Assembly (NCBI GenBank): GCA_963921795.1
Contig: OY997653.1
Coordinates: 3,432,499-3,496,498 of the forward strand
Direction of reading: 5' to 3'
From: Nannobrachium achirus
Lineage: Eukaryota > Chordata > Actinopteri > Myctophiformes > Myctophidae
Length of the DNA: 64,000 nt
The notes beneath the pieces were generated by a model that made no database searches, was not told the origin of the DNA, and saw only the letters and a list, made by a program, of their open reading frames with translations. Positions 44,832 to 56,896 of this stretch are shown piece by piece (the stretch's first letter is position 1; each line of letters begins with the position of its first letter). The translations under genes were made by a program, and so were the position numbers.

Positions 44832-44839
44832 TAAGTTAT

Positions 44840-45207
44840 CGTTCAGGGCTTTTCAGTGGATTGGTGTTTAGGGGAGACGCCGCGGGGGCGCGAGTTGAAT
44901 TCTACGACGCTAATGAAAGTTTGACAGCTTATAATTTGCGGGAGAGGACCCGAGTGAAAAGTGGTGGAAGCGGAGAGAGTGGAAATGTACTGGGTTTATA
45001 GAGACGAGTAGGAGGGGTGCGGAGCCCCAGATCTAACTGGGCCCTCAGATAAACTGACTTGTGTACATAAACATGTATACATATTAGTGTTCCTGTCCAA
45101 ATAGTCCGCCTATGACGTAACAGCTGCCCGACGCACGCTTCATAGAGCAGCACATTCAGACGGTGCCTTGGCCGGTCATCTCAGCCGGGAGGGGGAAAGT
45201 TTTCTAT
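44840..45207. other. Intronic sequence, nothing recognised
   Basis: No signal seen. Confidence 0.35.
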
Positions 45208-45261
45208 TTAAACCAGTTAGAACGGGTACACATCATTGTGTATCATTATTTTATGCTTTAA

Positions 45262-45342
45262 CTATTGAAAAATAGCAGATATACAAGCTTGCAGCGCGGC
45301 ACCGAGTGCCGCGCTGCGAGCTTGTATATCTGCTATTTTTGA
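45262..45342. repeat. HP hairpin, full, in H1b
   Basis: The ATATAC variant is present in both arms (GCAGATATACAAGC / GCTTGTATATCTGC), core GCAGCGCGGCAC/CGA/GTGCCGCGCTGC. Confidence 0.95.
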
Positions 45343-45694
45343 AAAATCTTGAAAATTAGAGAATTTTGACCCCGATTCTATAAGTGTCTTTTGAATCCTT
45401 CTAAGATTTTTTTGAAGAAACCTATGTTTCTATGTCAGCAATCTGGCCAGCCATGGTCAAAGAAAAGGTCCTTTTCACTTAACTGGAGCTCAGTTAGTCT
45501 GTTCTTGAGAGACTACTATGTCAGTGGTTCTCAAACCTTTTCATGTGAAGGACCCCCAAAAAGATATTTATTTGGCCACAGAGCCCCATTCAACATATTT
45601 AGTTCCAGGGACCACCCAGAAGCAAAATTTGAGTTACAAATGTTCGCTTTAAAAATACATATATTCAAAGATTTGCACACATTTTCACAACTTT

Positions 45695-45766
45695 TTCAAA
45701 AATAGCAGATCTACAAGCTTGCAGCGCGGCACCGAGTGCGCTTGTAGATCTGCTATTTTTCAATAG
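45695..45766. repeat. HP hairpin, right copy, partly deleted
   Basis: Left arm complete to GCGCGGCACCGAGTGC; right arm resumes at GCTTGTAGATCTGC. Confidence 0.85.
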
Positions 45767-45992
45767 TTTAAGCAGTCAATAATTCTAGGCCTAAATGTCT
45801 TAAAGAAGTAATCCAGCTTCAGAATACAGAATGTGAAGCGTTTTGGTTCCAACAGCAGAAACATCCGCCGGGAAAGCGGCGACTCTGAAAATGATAGCGT
45901 GACATCAGAATAAAACGATGGCTTTGTCGTCTGAGTCTCAGATCAGACTGGAATCTGAGTCCCATTAGTCCGACGATAACTAAACCCTAAAC

Positions 45993-46820
45993 CAGGGTTC
46001 CCCAATAGGCGGCCTGCGGGCCATTTGCGGCCCGCGGGGGGGTTCTGTCCGGCCCCCTCCAACCCCAGTAAAAAAACAAACAAAAAAACAACGATTTATT
46101 ATTATTATTTAAAAAAAAAAAAATATTTTCGGGGAGTAGTGAAAGTTACAGGTATGGTGAGTGCGATATGAAACGTAAGCTTTACTATAATCACAGTAAT
46201 CCTTAATCATGTTCAATCATATTCAAGGGCTTTTGGAGAAATGAGACAGACAGAGCACTGCAGAGGGAAGGTTTGTGTGTGTCTGTGTCCACTAGCCGGC
46301 AGCTGATGCCAATAGGTAGTTGACGGCCCTTAATGAATCAAAGGAAGGCAATTATGTCTCGAACTAGCAGCTCAGCTAACACATAGGCCTACTTTTCAAG
46401 CAGACTGGTTAATTGGTTTTAAACTTATTTTGTTTCAACTTTAAGGAGTGCATTTCTCATAATAATTATAATAATGGTGGTATAAGAGCAGCAACAACAC
46501 TAGTACAGTGTTTCTCAACTTTTTTTTATGCCAGGGTGCACTTTCCATAGCCAAAAGATCCCAGGGCACACCTAGATATGTGTGGCTATTTTCAAAATGT
46601 ATGCCTGTTTCTTTATTATTTTACAATTTGACCAATGTTTTACCAGTTTTGATATAGTTTGTTGATTATTTTTGATGCAGTAATGGTCTATTTTACTTTC
46701 TTTCTTGAGGTATTAAACAGGTTTTAAAAGTCCTTAAATCGTGACCCGCAATGCTGTGGCCCTCGGCTTGTTACCCTAGACATGATTCGGCCCTTGGGGA
46801 AAACTAATTGGGGAATCCTG
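45993..46820. mobile_element. hAT-like element with exact 8-bp duplication
   Basis: CAGGGTTCCCCAATAGGCGG... to ...TTGGGGAATCCTG, flanked by CCCTAAAC at 45985-45992 and 46821-46828. A second hAT-like end (GTGTTTCTCAAC) lies inside at 46509. Confidence 0.9.
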
Positions 46821-46828
46821 CCCTAAAC

Positions 46829-47212
46829 CTAAACCTAAATAGGGCTTAAGAGTGGTTAAAACCAGGAAAAGACAACACTTACTGTATGCCATATCACAAT
46901 ATTAAAGACAACACTTAGAGTCGATTCAGACTCTTATAAGGAGCCTAACTTATTTCGGTTAAGCTCGGGGGAAATGCATTCATACTTTTTTAACGGCTAG
47001 TGCCGAAGTCGCTTGTAAATATTGGAGGTCCATGGCCTGACAACGTTTGTGGTCGATAAATGAGCGTTGCAGGGCGGATACATATCTGACTGTCCCTCGC
47101 TGCGGCACGCTGAATGACTGGAGGTCCAGTTAGCAGCGGCTCCAGCAGCACCAGATGGAGACGGCCGGGGTCTCTCTCTCACACGCACGCGCGAGCTCTG
47201 TCGAAAACATTT
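46829..47212. other. Intronic sequence, nothing recognised
   Basis: No signal seen. Confidence 0.35.
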
Positions 47213-47299
47213 AATCTACAAGCTCACATTATAGACGTACCGCCTCTTTCTGCATGCACCACAGTCACAACTCTTCACAGACGCTTGCAGATCGGCTAT
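47213..47299. repeat. HP hairpin, diverged, long loop
   Basis: AATCTACAAGCTCACATT and GACGCTTGCAGATCGGCTAT enclosing about 45 bases. Confidence 0.55.
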
Positions 47300-47798
47300 A
47301 AACCATAGAGGTAATATAGGCTATAGCTATAAACCTATCAACAGAGAATTATTCCCCAGTACCATCTTTCCCTTCACTGAATGATGTGAATATTACAGTA
47401 TTGGCAGATTGGTTGATGTTATTGCCAGATAATTGTTTTGGTCATAGAATATGAGCTATGATTCCTCTGGGAATAAGGGGTTGGCTACAGATTCTCTATT
47501 GTTATTTAGTCCGTTCAAAGTGGCCTTTGAAGGCATTCGGTTGTGGTCTTCTTTGAGCAGCATACTTTCATATTTTCCATCACTTTAGTCGCCAAATAAC
47601 AATGAATAAGTGAGGGGCATTGAGTCATTGACGCATGGAAAATGGCAACCTGCATAGAAACTCGGTGTCATTTGACACATTTGGTACAAGGACAACAACA
47701 GGTCTCAACATCTGTCATCAGGTCCGACATCTCAGGAACATCCTTGGACAAAGAACCCCTCCTGAGGGAGATGTTTCTGGACGGTCGCTCCATGCAAA
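47300..47798. other. Intronic sequence, nothing recognised
   Basis: No signal seen. Confidence 0.35.
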
Positions 47799-47846
47799 CA
47801 TGGGAAGCCACCAGTGGTGGAAAAAGTACTCAAATGTTGTACTTAA

Positions 47847-48567
47847 AGGGGTACTGTCACCTAAAGGGCTCGAGGGGCAGATTACACTGTGACACGAGCT
47901 TCTCTGAAAACGGTCTGAAACAGTCTGAAGCTCATGTCACAGTGTAATCTGCCCCTCGCCCCCCAACAACAGCTGACCAGTACAGTAAGTAGTCATACAG
48001 TCAGGCCAGAGCAGTGTAAGCAGAGTGACGACACGCTTTGAACTCGCCGAATACTGGAAGTGGCTTCACATGGAGCCTGTCTCATTCCTAGCAAGCCTCT
48101 GCCTCGTCCGCCCCCATTCTAGCCGAGGCATTTCCACTCACTGGAAGTAGACCAAATCACGTCTTTTTTACCATTTTAACACATTCACAGGCCTCTCTAA
48201 GGTAGATAACATTATTAAAAGGGTGAAAAAGTGATTTAGTCTACTTACCAGCGAGTGAAAATGAATGGGGGTGGACGGGGCAGAGGCTCGCTAGGAATGA
48301 GATAGGCTCCATGCGTGCATGCGTGCGCATGCGTAAGCTAGGCTAAGTTAGCTTCCCACCATAGAGTAAATAGGCTTTCCACGTTTACTATGGGAGTCGA
48401 CGGAAGTGTCGTAACTCTCTGTTTCTAGGGCTCTGAGTCAGGCTATACAGACAATTAATTTGATTGGCTTACAATCGCACATCCCCACAATGACATCATA
48501 AAAATATTAACTTGTTTTTTAAGATGATTCTTAAAGTGACAGTAACCCTTTAGGTGACAGGTCCCCT
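47847..48567. mobile_element. TTAA-type MITE nested in H6
   Basis: AGGGGTACTGTCACCTAAAG... to ...TTTAGGTGACAGGTCCCCT between TTAA (47843-47846) and TCAA (48568-48571). Inner mirrored GGGGCAGATTACACTGTGAC. Confidence 0.7.
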
Positions 48568-48712
48568 TCAAGTAAAAGTATCAATTCTGCAGTGTAAAAA
48601 TAGGCTACTGTTACAAGTTAAAGTCTGGAATTCAAAATGTACTTGAGTAAAAGTACAAAAGTATTGGCATCAAAATATACTTAAAGTACCAAAACTAAAA
48701 GTACAAAATGTT

Positions 48713-48757
48713 TGAAAATAGCCGATCTACAAGCTCAAAAATGTGTCGCATTGCGTA
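48713..48757. repeat. HP single arm in H6
   Basis: TTGAAAATAGCCGATCTACA, AGCTCAAAAATGTGTCGC. Confidence 0.75.
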
Positions 48758-48935
48758 ATATTGTAATTTATATCTTATACCTCAAGTTTTCAAATAAATG
48801 TAGTGTAGTAAGAAACTATATTTGGATCCGAGATGTAGTGTTGTAGAAGTAAAAGTATTGGAAAAGTAAAGTAAAAAAAGTACAGTACTTAAGTAAATAT
48901 ACTTTGTTACTTTACGCCACTGCATGGGAAGCCAC

Positions 48936-49399
48936 GCAGAAAGAACGAAAGCAACAACAGAATAATCACATAACAGAAATTTTGGAAAACTGGATTTTCT
49001 AAGATGTTGTGATGTAACCAGGGAAAATGCATGTTCTCTGATGATGATGAATGGGCCTATTGTGAGACGCTGCAGTATATAGATCAGTGGTATTGTGTTA
49101 TGGCCAGTCTGTCCAGACACTCTGCTGGAAGTTAAAACATTGATGAGGTCAGACTGCAACGGAAGAATCTGGGAATCAACTCAAGGTGCAACCATGGCCA
49201 AAACATGCCGCGGCCAAATCACGTTTCGGACCATGATTTTGATCGCAGTGCAAACAGTCCATGTATACGCGGTGATTATCACGGTTACTGAATGTGTTAT
49301 GGGGTCGAATTAGCAAAGAAAATAAGGGAGTTGTTAACGAAACTATGCATTTGTGTTTCAGAAAGCCCTGTTCAGGACAGTGTTTTTAGTACATACAGT
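48936..49399. other. Intronic sequence, nothing recognised
   Basis: No signal seen. Confidence 0.35.
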
Positions 49400-49407
49400 A
49401 TGTACAT

Positions 49408-49816
49408 CAGGGCCAGGGGTCTTCAACATTTTCAGGCCAAGGACCCCTTAGCTGAGAGAGAGATGAAGCAGGGACCCCCACTACATATCATATAAAATTG
49501 TGTTGCAGATGTTAATCGATTTCTTATACAGCTTAGACTTGTTTGACAGCACTATCATCTGTGTAGGTTGGATTAACGTGTATTTTCATACATTTAACCA
49601 CTTGAACTGTCAATACCTACTAGTCTGCTCTTCTTTTACCTCTACACCAAACCACTCCTCGCGCTGCGAGGCGTTGTGAGCTTGTAGATCTGCTATTTTT
49701 TGGCTAAAGTTCCACTAGAATAGTGATGCTAGGGCTCCAGTGATTTATGTAAAAAACATGATCCTATCACACAAAGTTTTGGTGGCCCCCCCTGTAGTAA
49801 CTCTGAGGACCCCCTG
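49408..49816. mobile_element. H3 hAT-like MITE with exact 8-bp duplication
   Basis: CAGGGCCAGGGGTCTTCAAC... to ...GAGGACCCCCTG, flanked by ATGTACAT at 49400-49407 and 49817-49824. The left end has six extra bases before the usual CAGGGGTC. Confidence 0.85.
49659..49703. repeat. HP single arm in H3
   Basis: GCGCTGCGAGGCGTTGTGAG, CTTGTAGATCTGCTATTTTT. Confidence 0.85.
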
Positions 49817-50104
49817 ATGTACATAATATACATGTAGATATACAGTACATAGTACCTTTATGGCACCGGGAGCTGACATATGCTTCTGGTTACCTTCCAT
49901 TAATGTAATAATTAGGGAGGAACGGTTTGGTTTTCCACCATGACGTGACGCACTGGGCACACACAAGGGGGATCCCAGCGGGTTGTGGCCATTGCCTGGC
50001 CGAGCTGAAAATATTAAACACGATTATAGATATGTCCTCATTGGCAACTGCATCCCCAGTTGTTTCATAAAATATCTTTAACTGGCTTGGGTTTTGGAGC
50101 GACT

Positions 50105-50994
50105 CCTAGAGTGGATGACTACATCCTTCGCTTTATGAATAACCCTCAGTCCACATTCAAGTCGCATTGCCTTTTGATTTCTTAACACTTAAGTTGCAGT
50201 GATTTTTTCTCTTCAATGTCCCGCGATGCCATGGTCTCCATAGACTTCCATGTAATTTATAGTGCACGGATCGTGCACGCCCATGCCTAGATGATGCACC
50301 ACGTTTGTGCACACTGTTCACAGCTTTCAAACAAAGAAATCCGCTTGGAAATCTGTTCAGGCATTCATGATTTATCAGCCATTATGTTTTCTTCAGATGT
50401 AAACAAACATGGCTGCCATGTTTTAAAGAATGGGTTGGTATGGGGGTTAAACATTTTTTTTCTTCAAAAACGGCCCAATCTCTGGAAACTCTGGGTTGGC
50501 ACAGGGGTGGTACCTTTTCAAACTCGGGAAACTCGGGGTTGGCACCAGATGTGTTAATATATCTCTGCTGTCAGTCCGAAACCTCCTAACTCCAAAATGT
50601 AATTTTTTTCGGGAAAATGAGCTCAAGTGGAGTTAGGAGGTTTTGTCCAAAGCACTTTTTACTACTTTTCATTGGTTTAATATTATTTTAACCAACACAC
50701 AGATTTAAAGGGTGTTTCAATAGCACATATTTATGAAAAAAACATAGGACCAATCGGGTGGAGTTAGCTGGTTTGGCAGAAAGTGTGGAGTTAGGAAGTT
50801 TCAATACTATTTTAACCAACACTCAGATGTAAAGGGTGTTCAATAGGTGTTCAAAAAATCTAAAACCTCAAAAATGGAGTTAAGAGGTTTTGGCCAGACA
50901 GTGATGATATGCTATTGACCTAGGGAGGATGACTACATCCTTCGCTTTATGAATATCCCTAGTTCACATTCAAGTCGCTTTGCCTTTTGAGTTC
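50105..50994. repeat. Two ~76-bp direct repeats around an 0.74-kb unit
   Basis: CCTAG..GGATGACTACATCC through TTCGCTTTATGAATA to CATTCAAGTCGC at 50105-50182 and 50919-50994. Between them lies a segment shared with 57180-57360 (GTTCACAGCTTTCAAACAAA, CATTATGTTTTC) and a block rich in GGAGTTAGGAGGTTT (50575-50900). Class unknown. Confidence 0.6.
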
Positions 50995-51007
50995 TCAATA
51001 TATCATT

Positions 51008-51250
51008 GTTGTCGGGTGGAAACCTCATATCTCCAAGTTTCAAATGTGTAAACTTTTTCACAAAGCAAAGCTCTGCTTCATCATACAAGGCCGTCGCACA
51101 AAAGTAGTGAAAACAGCCGATCTTTTTCGCTAGTTTAAATCATTTTAAAAATGATAAATACAAAAAACTAGTGAAAACCGACAATCTACAAGCACACAAT
51201 GCCAAACGGTTTTGGACATACAAGGTTTCCACCCGACAACGACGATATGT
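51008..51250. mobile_element. Core C element with two HP stubs
   Basis: TTGTTGTCGGGTGGAAACC and GGTTTCCACCCGACAACG as inverted ends. AGTGAAAACAGCCGATC stub at 51107 and a fuller arm at 51171-51213 (AATCTACAAGCACACAATGC). Confidence 0.75.
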
Positions 51251-51640
51251 ATTTGATGTGTTTCAGTTTAGATCAGTGGTTTTCAACCAGTGGTCCGGGG
51301 ACCCCCAGTGGTCCTTGAGGGGGTTCCAGGTGGTCCCCAGCTAAATGATGGAGAGCTGGTAACCAAATGGGACCCTTATATATCTATCAGATAAACCACC
51401 AAACTCACTCACTCACTCACTCACACACTCACGGTGTGAGTGTATGTTTTGTTTTGTTTTGTTTACTGTTTTGCTTACTGTTCTGTTTGTTTTGTATGTT
51501 GATCGAATTGTCTGTACACTTCTTGTCTAAATGTGAAAAAAGTGTATTTTGTAGAAGGAGCTCCTTGAAAACGAGATGGTTCATCTCAAGGGGTTAATCC
51601 TAAATAAAGAATTTCAATATACACACTCACGCTCTAACGC
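51251..51640. other. hAT-end scrap and unrecognised sequence
   Basis: 51274-51350 (CAGTGGTTTTCAACCAGTGG, GTCCCCAGCTAAATGATG) matches 34559. A CACTCACTCACTCACA tract at 51402. Nothing further. Confidence 0.45.
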
Positions 51641-51880
51641 TCTAACGCTCACGCTTATCTACGTTTATCTATTCACTCGCTTCAGCAACTGATCCCAAAG
51701 TTCACATGGTATTGGCCATTAGCATTATACCAACGGTGACGGAGCCCGAATTTCATTTCTCCCAAATTAAAGCTGTTTATTAGCGTTTTCTTTGCCTGTT
51801 GTCATGGTTACGGTCCGTTCCTCCAGGCCATGGGATCTGTAGCCCCACACACACACCCCTCTCTCACAGTTAGGAATGTG

Positions 51881-51932
<52 letters not shown>

Positions 51933-52190
51933 TTTACCAGGTGCGTTTGATGTGTGTCTCATCTTCCAACGGGTATGAAAAAACTATGTGGAGCAAGCGC
52001 ATTCATACTTCTATTCACCTAAATTTGCTGTTAAATTATTTGCATCATAAATATACACTCCTCCATGAGCTGCTCCTTACATTATGATGCTCCCACATAT
52101 TCTCACGCACGCACCACAGTAACTTTCCCCACAACCCACACTCTGCACATATTTTGGAGCACATATCTTCGAACGGGTAAGGTCTAGTAT
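51641..52190. repeat. R8 repeat, inverted relative to 30121-30895
   Basis: CGGTCCGTTCCTCCAGGCCA, (CT)n at 51882-51929, CTCCATGAGCTGCTCC and CGAACGGGTAAGGTCTAG. Confidence 0.65.
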
Positions 52191-53339
52191 CTTTAACTCT
52201 TGAGAGTGTAAAATGAAACTCTTACGGGTCCATTTGGTTTCATTTCATGCTCTCAAGAGTTTGTAAGTGTACACAATAAGAGAATGTATCAAAAACAAAT
52301 CTTCTTTTATGTCTTTATTGATAGGACAGTAGACAGGAAATCTCCTGGTGCCCCATTAACACTTCTGCTGCCGTTGACAGTCCTCACCGTCATTAAAAAC
52401 ATTAAAGACAGGGTGAAATCAAAAACATGTTTTTCACAATTTTAGAGCATATCTGTAGTGATAATATTGCCATACCTAACACTAGATGCCAAAAATGTTT
52501 GTGTATATTGATATCAAAGGTCCCTAAATAGGCCATTCTTAATTACTTCCTGTGAACAGAAATTCAAAAAGTGATGACATAGATAGACTTTTTGAATATA
52601 AATGAACCTCAATTACATTCACCTGTTTGTTTCCCATTGCTGGCTCCCATTACTCCCATTACTCAGATTTTAAATCCCATCGCCTGAAGGGCTGGTCCCC
52701 TCGGATTGGTTCAGAAACACACAGGCTTCCTTTTCAAACTGAAACGTCAAAATAAAATAACCAAAATATTCATTTCATTGGGTCTTTAATATCATGACGC
52801 CGTTGACGACGCTCACCGTCAATCTTACTGCTCCGGTCCCGCCCCGGCCCGCATCGGTAATGTCCGTGATTTGTTTACAACGCACGTTGGGCGTGCACGT
52901 GAAGTGATGCTCCTCCATAGTAAATCCATTGAGAAGCCCACAAAGAGACTTCATTTACTAAAAAAATACTTTTTAATCCCAAAGCTGGCATGTAAACAGC
53001 ACAAACTGTACTTTTCGTGGGGCATCTAGTCATGTGACTAGATGATGTAATCGTTGATATCATTCACCATTCCATCGGTGCAAAGGCAACCCTGCCCGGC
53101 CCTTCAAAATAATAGCGTGTGCTAATGGAGGGAGCGGTGCGGCACCAAAGAAAATGTAACCCTTCATAGTAAGGTGGCAGCAGAACTGTTAACCCATTCA
53201 GGCCGGGAACACATTTTGCTGTTTGGGAGGGGCTTACAGTACATCTACAGTATGTAGCAACATATTTGTTGTGTAGGCTAATTTCTGATTTAGCCCTATT
53301 CTATAGGTTAGGTCTAAATGGGGTTAATACAGCAGAACT
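52191..53339. other. Intronic sequence with a SINE scrap
   Basis: 52308-52342 (TTTTATGTCTTTATTGATAG, GACAG) is the tail end of a SINE like the one at 39949. Nothing else recognised. Confidence 0.4.
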
Positions 53340-53478
53340 GTTAAAACATTATCCAAGCTAACTAAATATTCCAGGTTTTGAGTCTGAGAAGCTAAATCTC
53401 ATCAAATGGTGGTCCGTGGCTCAAATGCTGAATAAATAACGGCCCTTTATATGAAAAGGGTTTGAAAACCACTGGTTT
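53340..53478. mobile_element. hAT-like end fragment
   Basis: GAGAAGCTAAATCTCATC to AAGGGTTTGAAAACCACTGG, reverse of 17671. Confidence 0.5.
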
Positions 53479-54038
<560 letters not shown>

Positions 54039-54042
54039 GCAG

Positions 54043-54122
54043 GTGGACCTTATGAAGAACATCAGCACCATCCCACAGCCGTTCCTCTACACGCGGCATG
54101 TTCACTTCCTCAACTTCACCAG
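54043..54122 (+). CDS. ust: Uronyl 2-sulfotransferase (ust), internal exon with the catalytic HxH
   Basis: 80 bases, phase 0 in and phase 2 out. The peptide VDLMKNISTIPQPFLYTRHV, HFLNFTR continues from KHEQ and matches human UST as I recall it (MELIKNIS..., TRHVHFLNFSR). RHVHF holds the two histidines that align with the catalytic His pair of heparan sulfate 2-O-sulfotransferase (family knowledge). The donor is AG/GTAGGC. A 129-bp (TG)n lies just before it and an H1 transposon ten bases after it. Confidence 0.93.
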
Positions 54123-54132
54123 GTAGGCCAGC

Positions 54133-54376
54133 CAGGGGTGTCGCACCATATTCTGGGCCCTGGGTACAAGGATTCACTGCGGGCCCCCCATGAATGCTCT
54201 TCATTATTTTGAAAAATAGCAGAAAAATAGCAGATCTACAAGTTCACAGCGCGGCACCGAGTGCCGCGCTTGTATATCTGCTATTTTTCAATAGTTAAAG
54301 CATAAAATAATGAAGGCCCCTCCACCTTGGGCCCTAGTAACTCAGTCCCACTCCCCCCCGCCTTGTGACGCCCCTG
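54133..54376. mobile_element. H1 hAT-like element at a ust splice donor
   Basis: CAGGGGTGTCGCACC... to ...TTGTGACGCCCCTG, flanked by AGGCCAGC (54125-54132) and AGTCCAGC (54377-54384), 7 of 8. The left duplication spans intron positions +3 to +10. Short form with a single HP and no inner module. Confidence 0.92.
54211..54293. repeat. HP hairpin in the short H1
   Basis: GAAAAATAGCAG is doubled at the left; arms TTCACAGCGCGGCAC/CGA/GTGCCGCGC; right CTATTTTTCAATAG. Confidence 0.9.
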
Positions 54377-54402
54377 AGTCCAGCTGCTGTGCATGGCGTG
54401 GT

Positions 54403-54798
54403 TAGGGATGGGACCGTATCAACATTTCATGTCACGATTATTGTGAACAAAGAAATTGCAATTGACGATATTACTGTGATAATCAAAATATCCCCAACAT
54501 CCATTATCCTGGGGCGGAACATTTGCCAAAAAATAGCAGATCTAGGCGCGTTGCGACGCGTTGTGAGCTTGTACATCGGAGAGATTTGTTAGAGAGTGGG
54601 AAAAAAAAGACTGCATCAAGTACGTTATTTCCAGGTCCGTTTTACCAAGTATAGAGGGTTTAAACAGCTTGGCAAATAAAAGGTGAATTGATCCCAGTGC
54701 ATGACGGAGGATCATTTCAAGATAAATTTAAATCTCCCCGATACGATTATTGTGTGTCGATGTGACGATAAGCGATAACGATTATCGCCCCAACCCTA
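54403..54798. mobile_element. hAT-like MITE, TAGGGATGGGACCG ends
   Basis: Right end TTATCGCCCCAACCCTA; family of 26691 (shared GATCCCAGTGCATGACGGAG in one orientation). TGCATGG lies near both ends but the duplication is not clean. Confidence 0.65.
54530..54580. repeat. HP hairpin, degraded left arm
   Basis: CCAAAAAATAGCAGATCTAG then GCGTTGCGACGCGTTGTGAG, CTTGTACATC. Confidence 0.75.
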
Positions 54799-54917
54799 TG
54801 CATGGTATATTGTCAAAACATGTTTCGCTTTGTCTGTCTGTCCCTGTTAGACTGAACACACACACACACACACAGGGTGTAGCTGCACAAATTCACCGCT
54901 CAACTTCGAACCGATGG

Positions 54918-56225
54918 ATTTTTTTCTATCGATTACACACCCCATGGAGTCAGGGTCATAGTTCTGCCGATTTAAAATGACTCCAATACGGAACTAAAAC
55001 TTCCTATGATTGGCCGCTAGTTGCGCTGTTTTCCCCCCCGGCCGATCGCAAAAAGAATTGCCCTCCATTGGATCCCATTCATTTTCCCCTTTCGTTTCTA
55101 ACCTTAATTAACATTTTCATGAATACTGTATGGTTCCTATCGCTAGTTAAAAATTGCCTTTCAATCACCATCATATTCGTTTTGTCGAAATGTGGTCCAA
55201 TGTATTTTAAAATAAATGATAAAGTTGCGGGGGGCGTGGCCAACTAAACTGATCGCAGCCGGCTGTGTTCTTCTTCGTGTGCTCTATTTCGGGAGGCTCC
55301 GACCACATTCTCCCATGTATCCCTGCGTTGCACGTGACCGTTGGCAGCCAATAGCATCTCTGATGCCTTTACAATTCTATGATGGCGACACCCATTCCAA
55401 GGGGTAGAAAGGGCCATTTGCGCTGCATAGAAACCAATGGCTTCGCTTCGTCCATATTTTTCTACAGTCTATGCATGGCGTCTTGAATTCATGGATATTT
55501 TAGACGGTGCCATGGCATTGGTCCAAAGGTTCATTAGTCCGAATTTGTTAAAGGGATCCCTGGCTAATACAACAAATATGCCTTAATACATTATAATTGT
55601 CCTCTATAACTACAATGTAAAATTAAAAACACCTTAATTATTTTATTTATTCTAGAAATAGCTAATCTTTCACTCAATAGGGGAAATGCCTGTCGCAAGT
55701 TGATGATGTCATAAATGTCATGTGTGATCTATCCCTATGGAATTTATGGCATGCATGTGAAAATAAAAACAAACGTAATACTTTATATGGTTAATATGAC
55801 CATCAAATCAATATTTCAAATGTTTTTTTTTTTGTTTTTTTTTGCCATAAATTCCATAGGGATAGATCACACATGACCTTTATGACATCATCAACTTGTG
55901 ACGGGCATTTCCTCTATTGAGTGAAAGATTAGCTATTTCTAGAAGAAATACAATTATTTAGGAGTTTTTAAGTTTACATTGTAGTTATAGAGGACAATTA
56001 TAATGTATTAAGGCATATTCGTCGTATTAGCCAGGGATCCTTTTAAGAAAATTATGCCTAACTCTAACTCTAACCCTAACCTTAACCTCAGTAACCCTAA
56101 CTAAATTCGGACTAATGAACCTTCGGGAATAATGAACCTTCGGACTTATGGGCAGTCGCCAGAGACAAAAACAAATAATATCCATGAATTTAAGGCTTCA
56201 TGGGATGTGTAATTGATAGGAAATA
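54918..56225. repeat. Nested inverted repeats around a TTAA palindrome
   Basis: Outer pair CTATCGATTACACACCCCAT (54927) and ATGGGATGTGTAATTGATAG (56200); next pair AAGGTTCATTAGTCCGAATT and AATTCGGACTAATGAACCTT; innermost is the palindrome at 55552-56042. At least three layers. Confidence 0.7.
55552..56042. mobile_element. TTAA-flanked palindromic MITE, 491 bp
   Basis: TTAA at 55548-55551 and 56043-56046; AGGGATCCCTGGCTAATAC mirrored by GTATTAGCCAGGGATCCTT; arms of about 230 bp. Confidence 0.85.
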
Positions 56226-56892
56226 AGTATTTTTTTGTGGAGAAATACTCCTTTCATTTATGAAGAAGTTGAGATACACGGTTTCTACCCGACAGCAACG
56301 ATATGACGCCAACCCTCTCGTATCCATCTGTAAGAGAAAAACTGTTTGGAGAGGTGATCACTTTTATCTGTCCTATCTTGCATTCAGCAGCAGGGCTTTG
56401 CACAAACTGCAGCAACATCAAATGAATGCCACCAAGATTAGATGACAATCACCAGAGTGTATTTGAGAGTGAATTGAGGATATTTCCCTGTGTCAACTGT
56501 CCCCGCGATTTTATCACGGTCAGACAGGCTAAAGTGGCTAAAGTGTTCATTCGCAAAGTTAGACCTTGGAGTGTTTGTATCCCCATCATATCTTTACCTT
56601 AACCACTTGAACCCCAGCATCCATATTCTGGAGCGGAAAAAATGACCATAGATTGGCTATTTTTGGCAAAGACATTTGGTGTTATTGACATAAAGAAAGC
56701 GGTCCAGAGACGGCTCGGGTCAGGACCCATCATGTGTGGGTCGCCGACACATTGTCATGGTTCCCTTTATTTTTTTGTTTCCTACATCTACGTTTATAAT
56801 TATTGTCGCCGCCAGGCTGAAAGGCATGGGCAGATTATGTTTTTGGTGGCATAATCAAAAACATCATCATTTTTTTGGCAGAGGAAGAGGTT
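56226..56892. other. Intronic sequence with core C and H3 scraps
   Basis: 56270-56307 (CACGGTTTCTACCCGACAGC) is a core C end. 56598-56690 (CACTTGAACCCCAGCATCCA ... GGCTATTTTTGGCA) is an H3 centre with an HP reduced to ATAGATTGG. Confidence 0.5.
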
Positions 56893-56896
56893 TTAA

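Larger units (their letters stand above)
45212..45799. mobile_element. H1b TTAA-flanked element, copy 3
   Basis: TTAA at 45208-45211 and 45800-45803; ends ACCAGTTAGAACGG and TAGGCCTAAATGTC. Two HP hairpins flank the inner module, which has an extra 83-bp insert bounded by CTATGTCAG (45431 and 45514). Confidence 0.75.
47812..48922. mobile_element. H6 hAT-like MITE with 13-bp flanking repeats
   Basis: CAGTGGTGGAAAAAGTAC... to ...TTACTTTACGCCACTG. Exact CATGGGAAGCCAC on both sides (47799-47811, 48923-48935), longer than the 8 bp usual for hAT. Interrupted by the TTAA element at 47847-48567. Confidence 0.8.

Noticed and set aside
50575-50900. GGAGTTAGGAGGTTT-rich block as a separate MITE
   Set aside because: Repeated short text is clear but no ends or target duplication could be defined.
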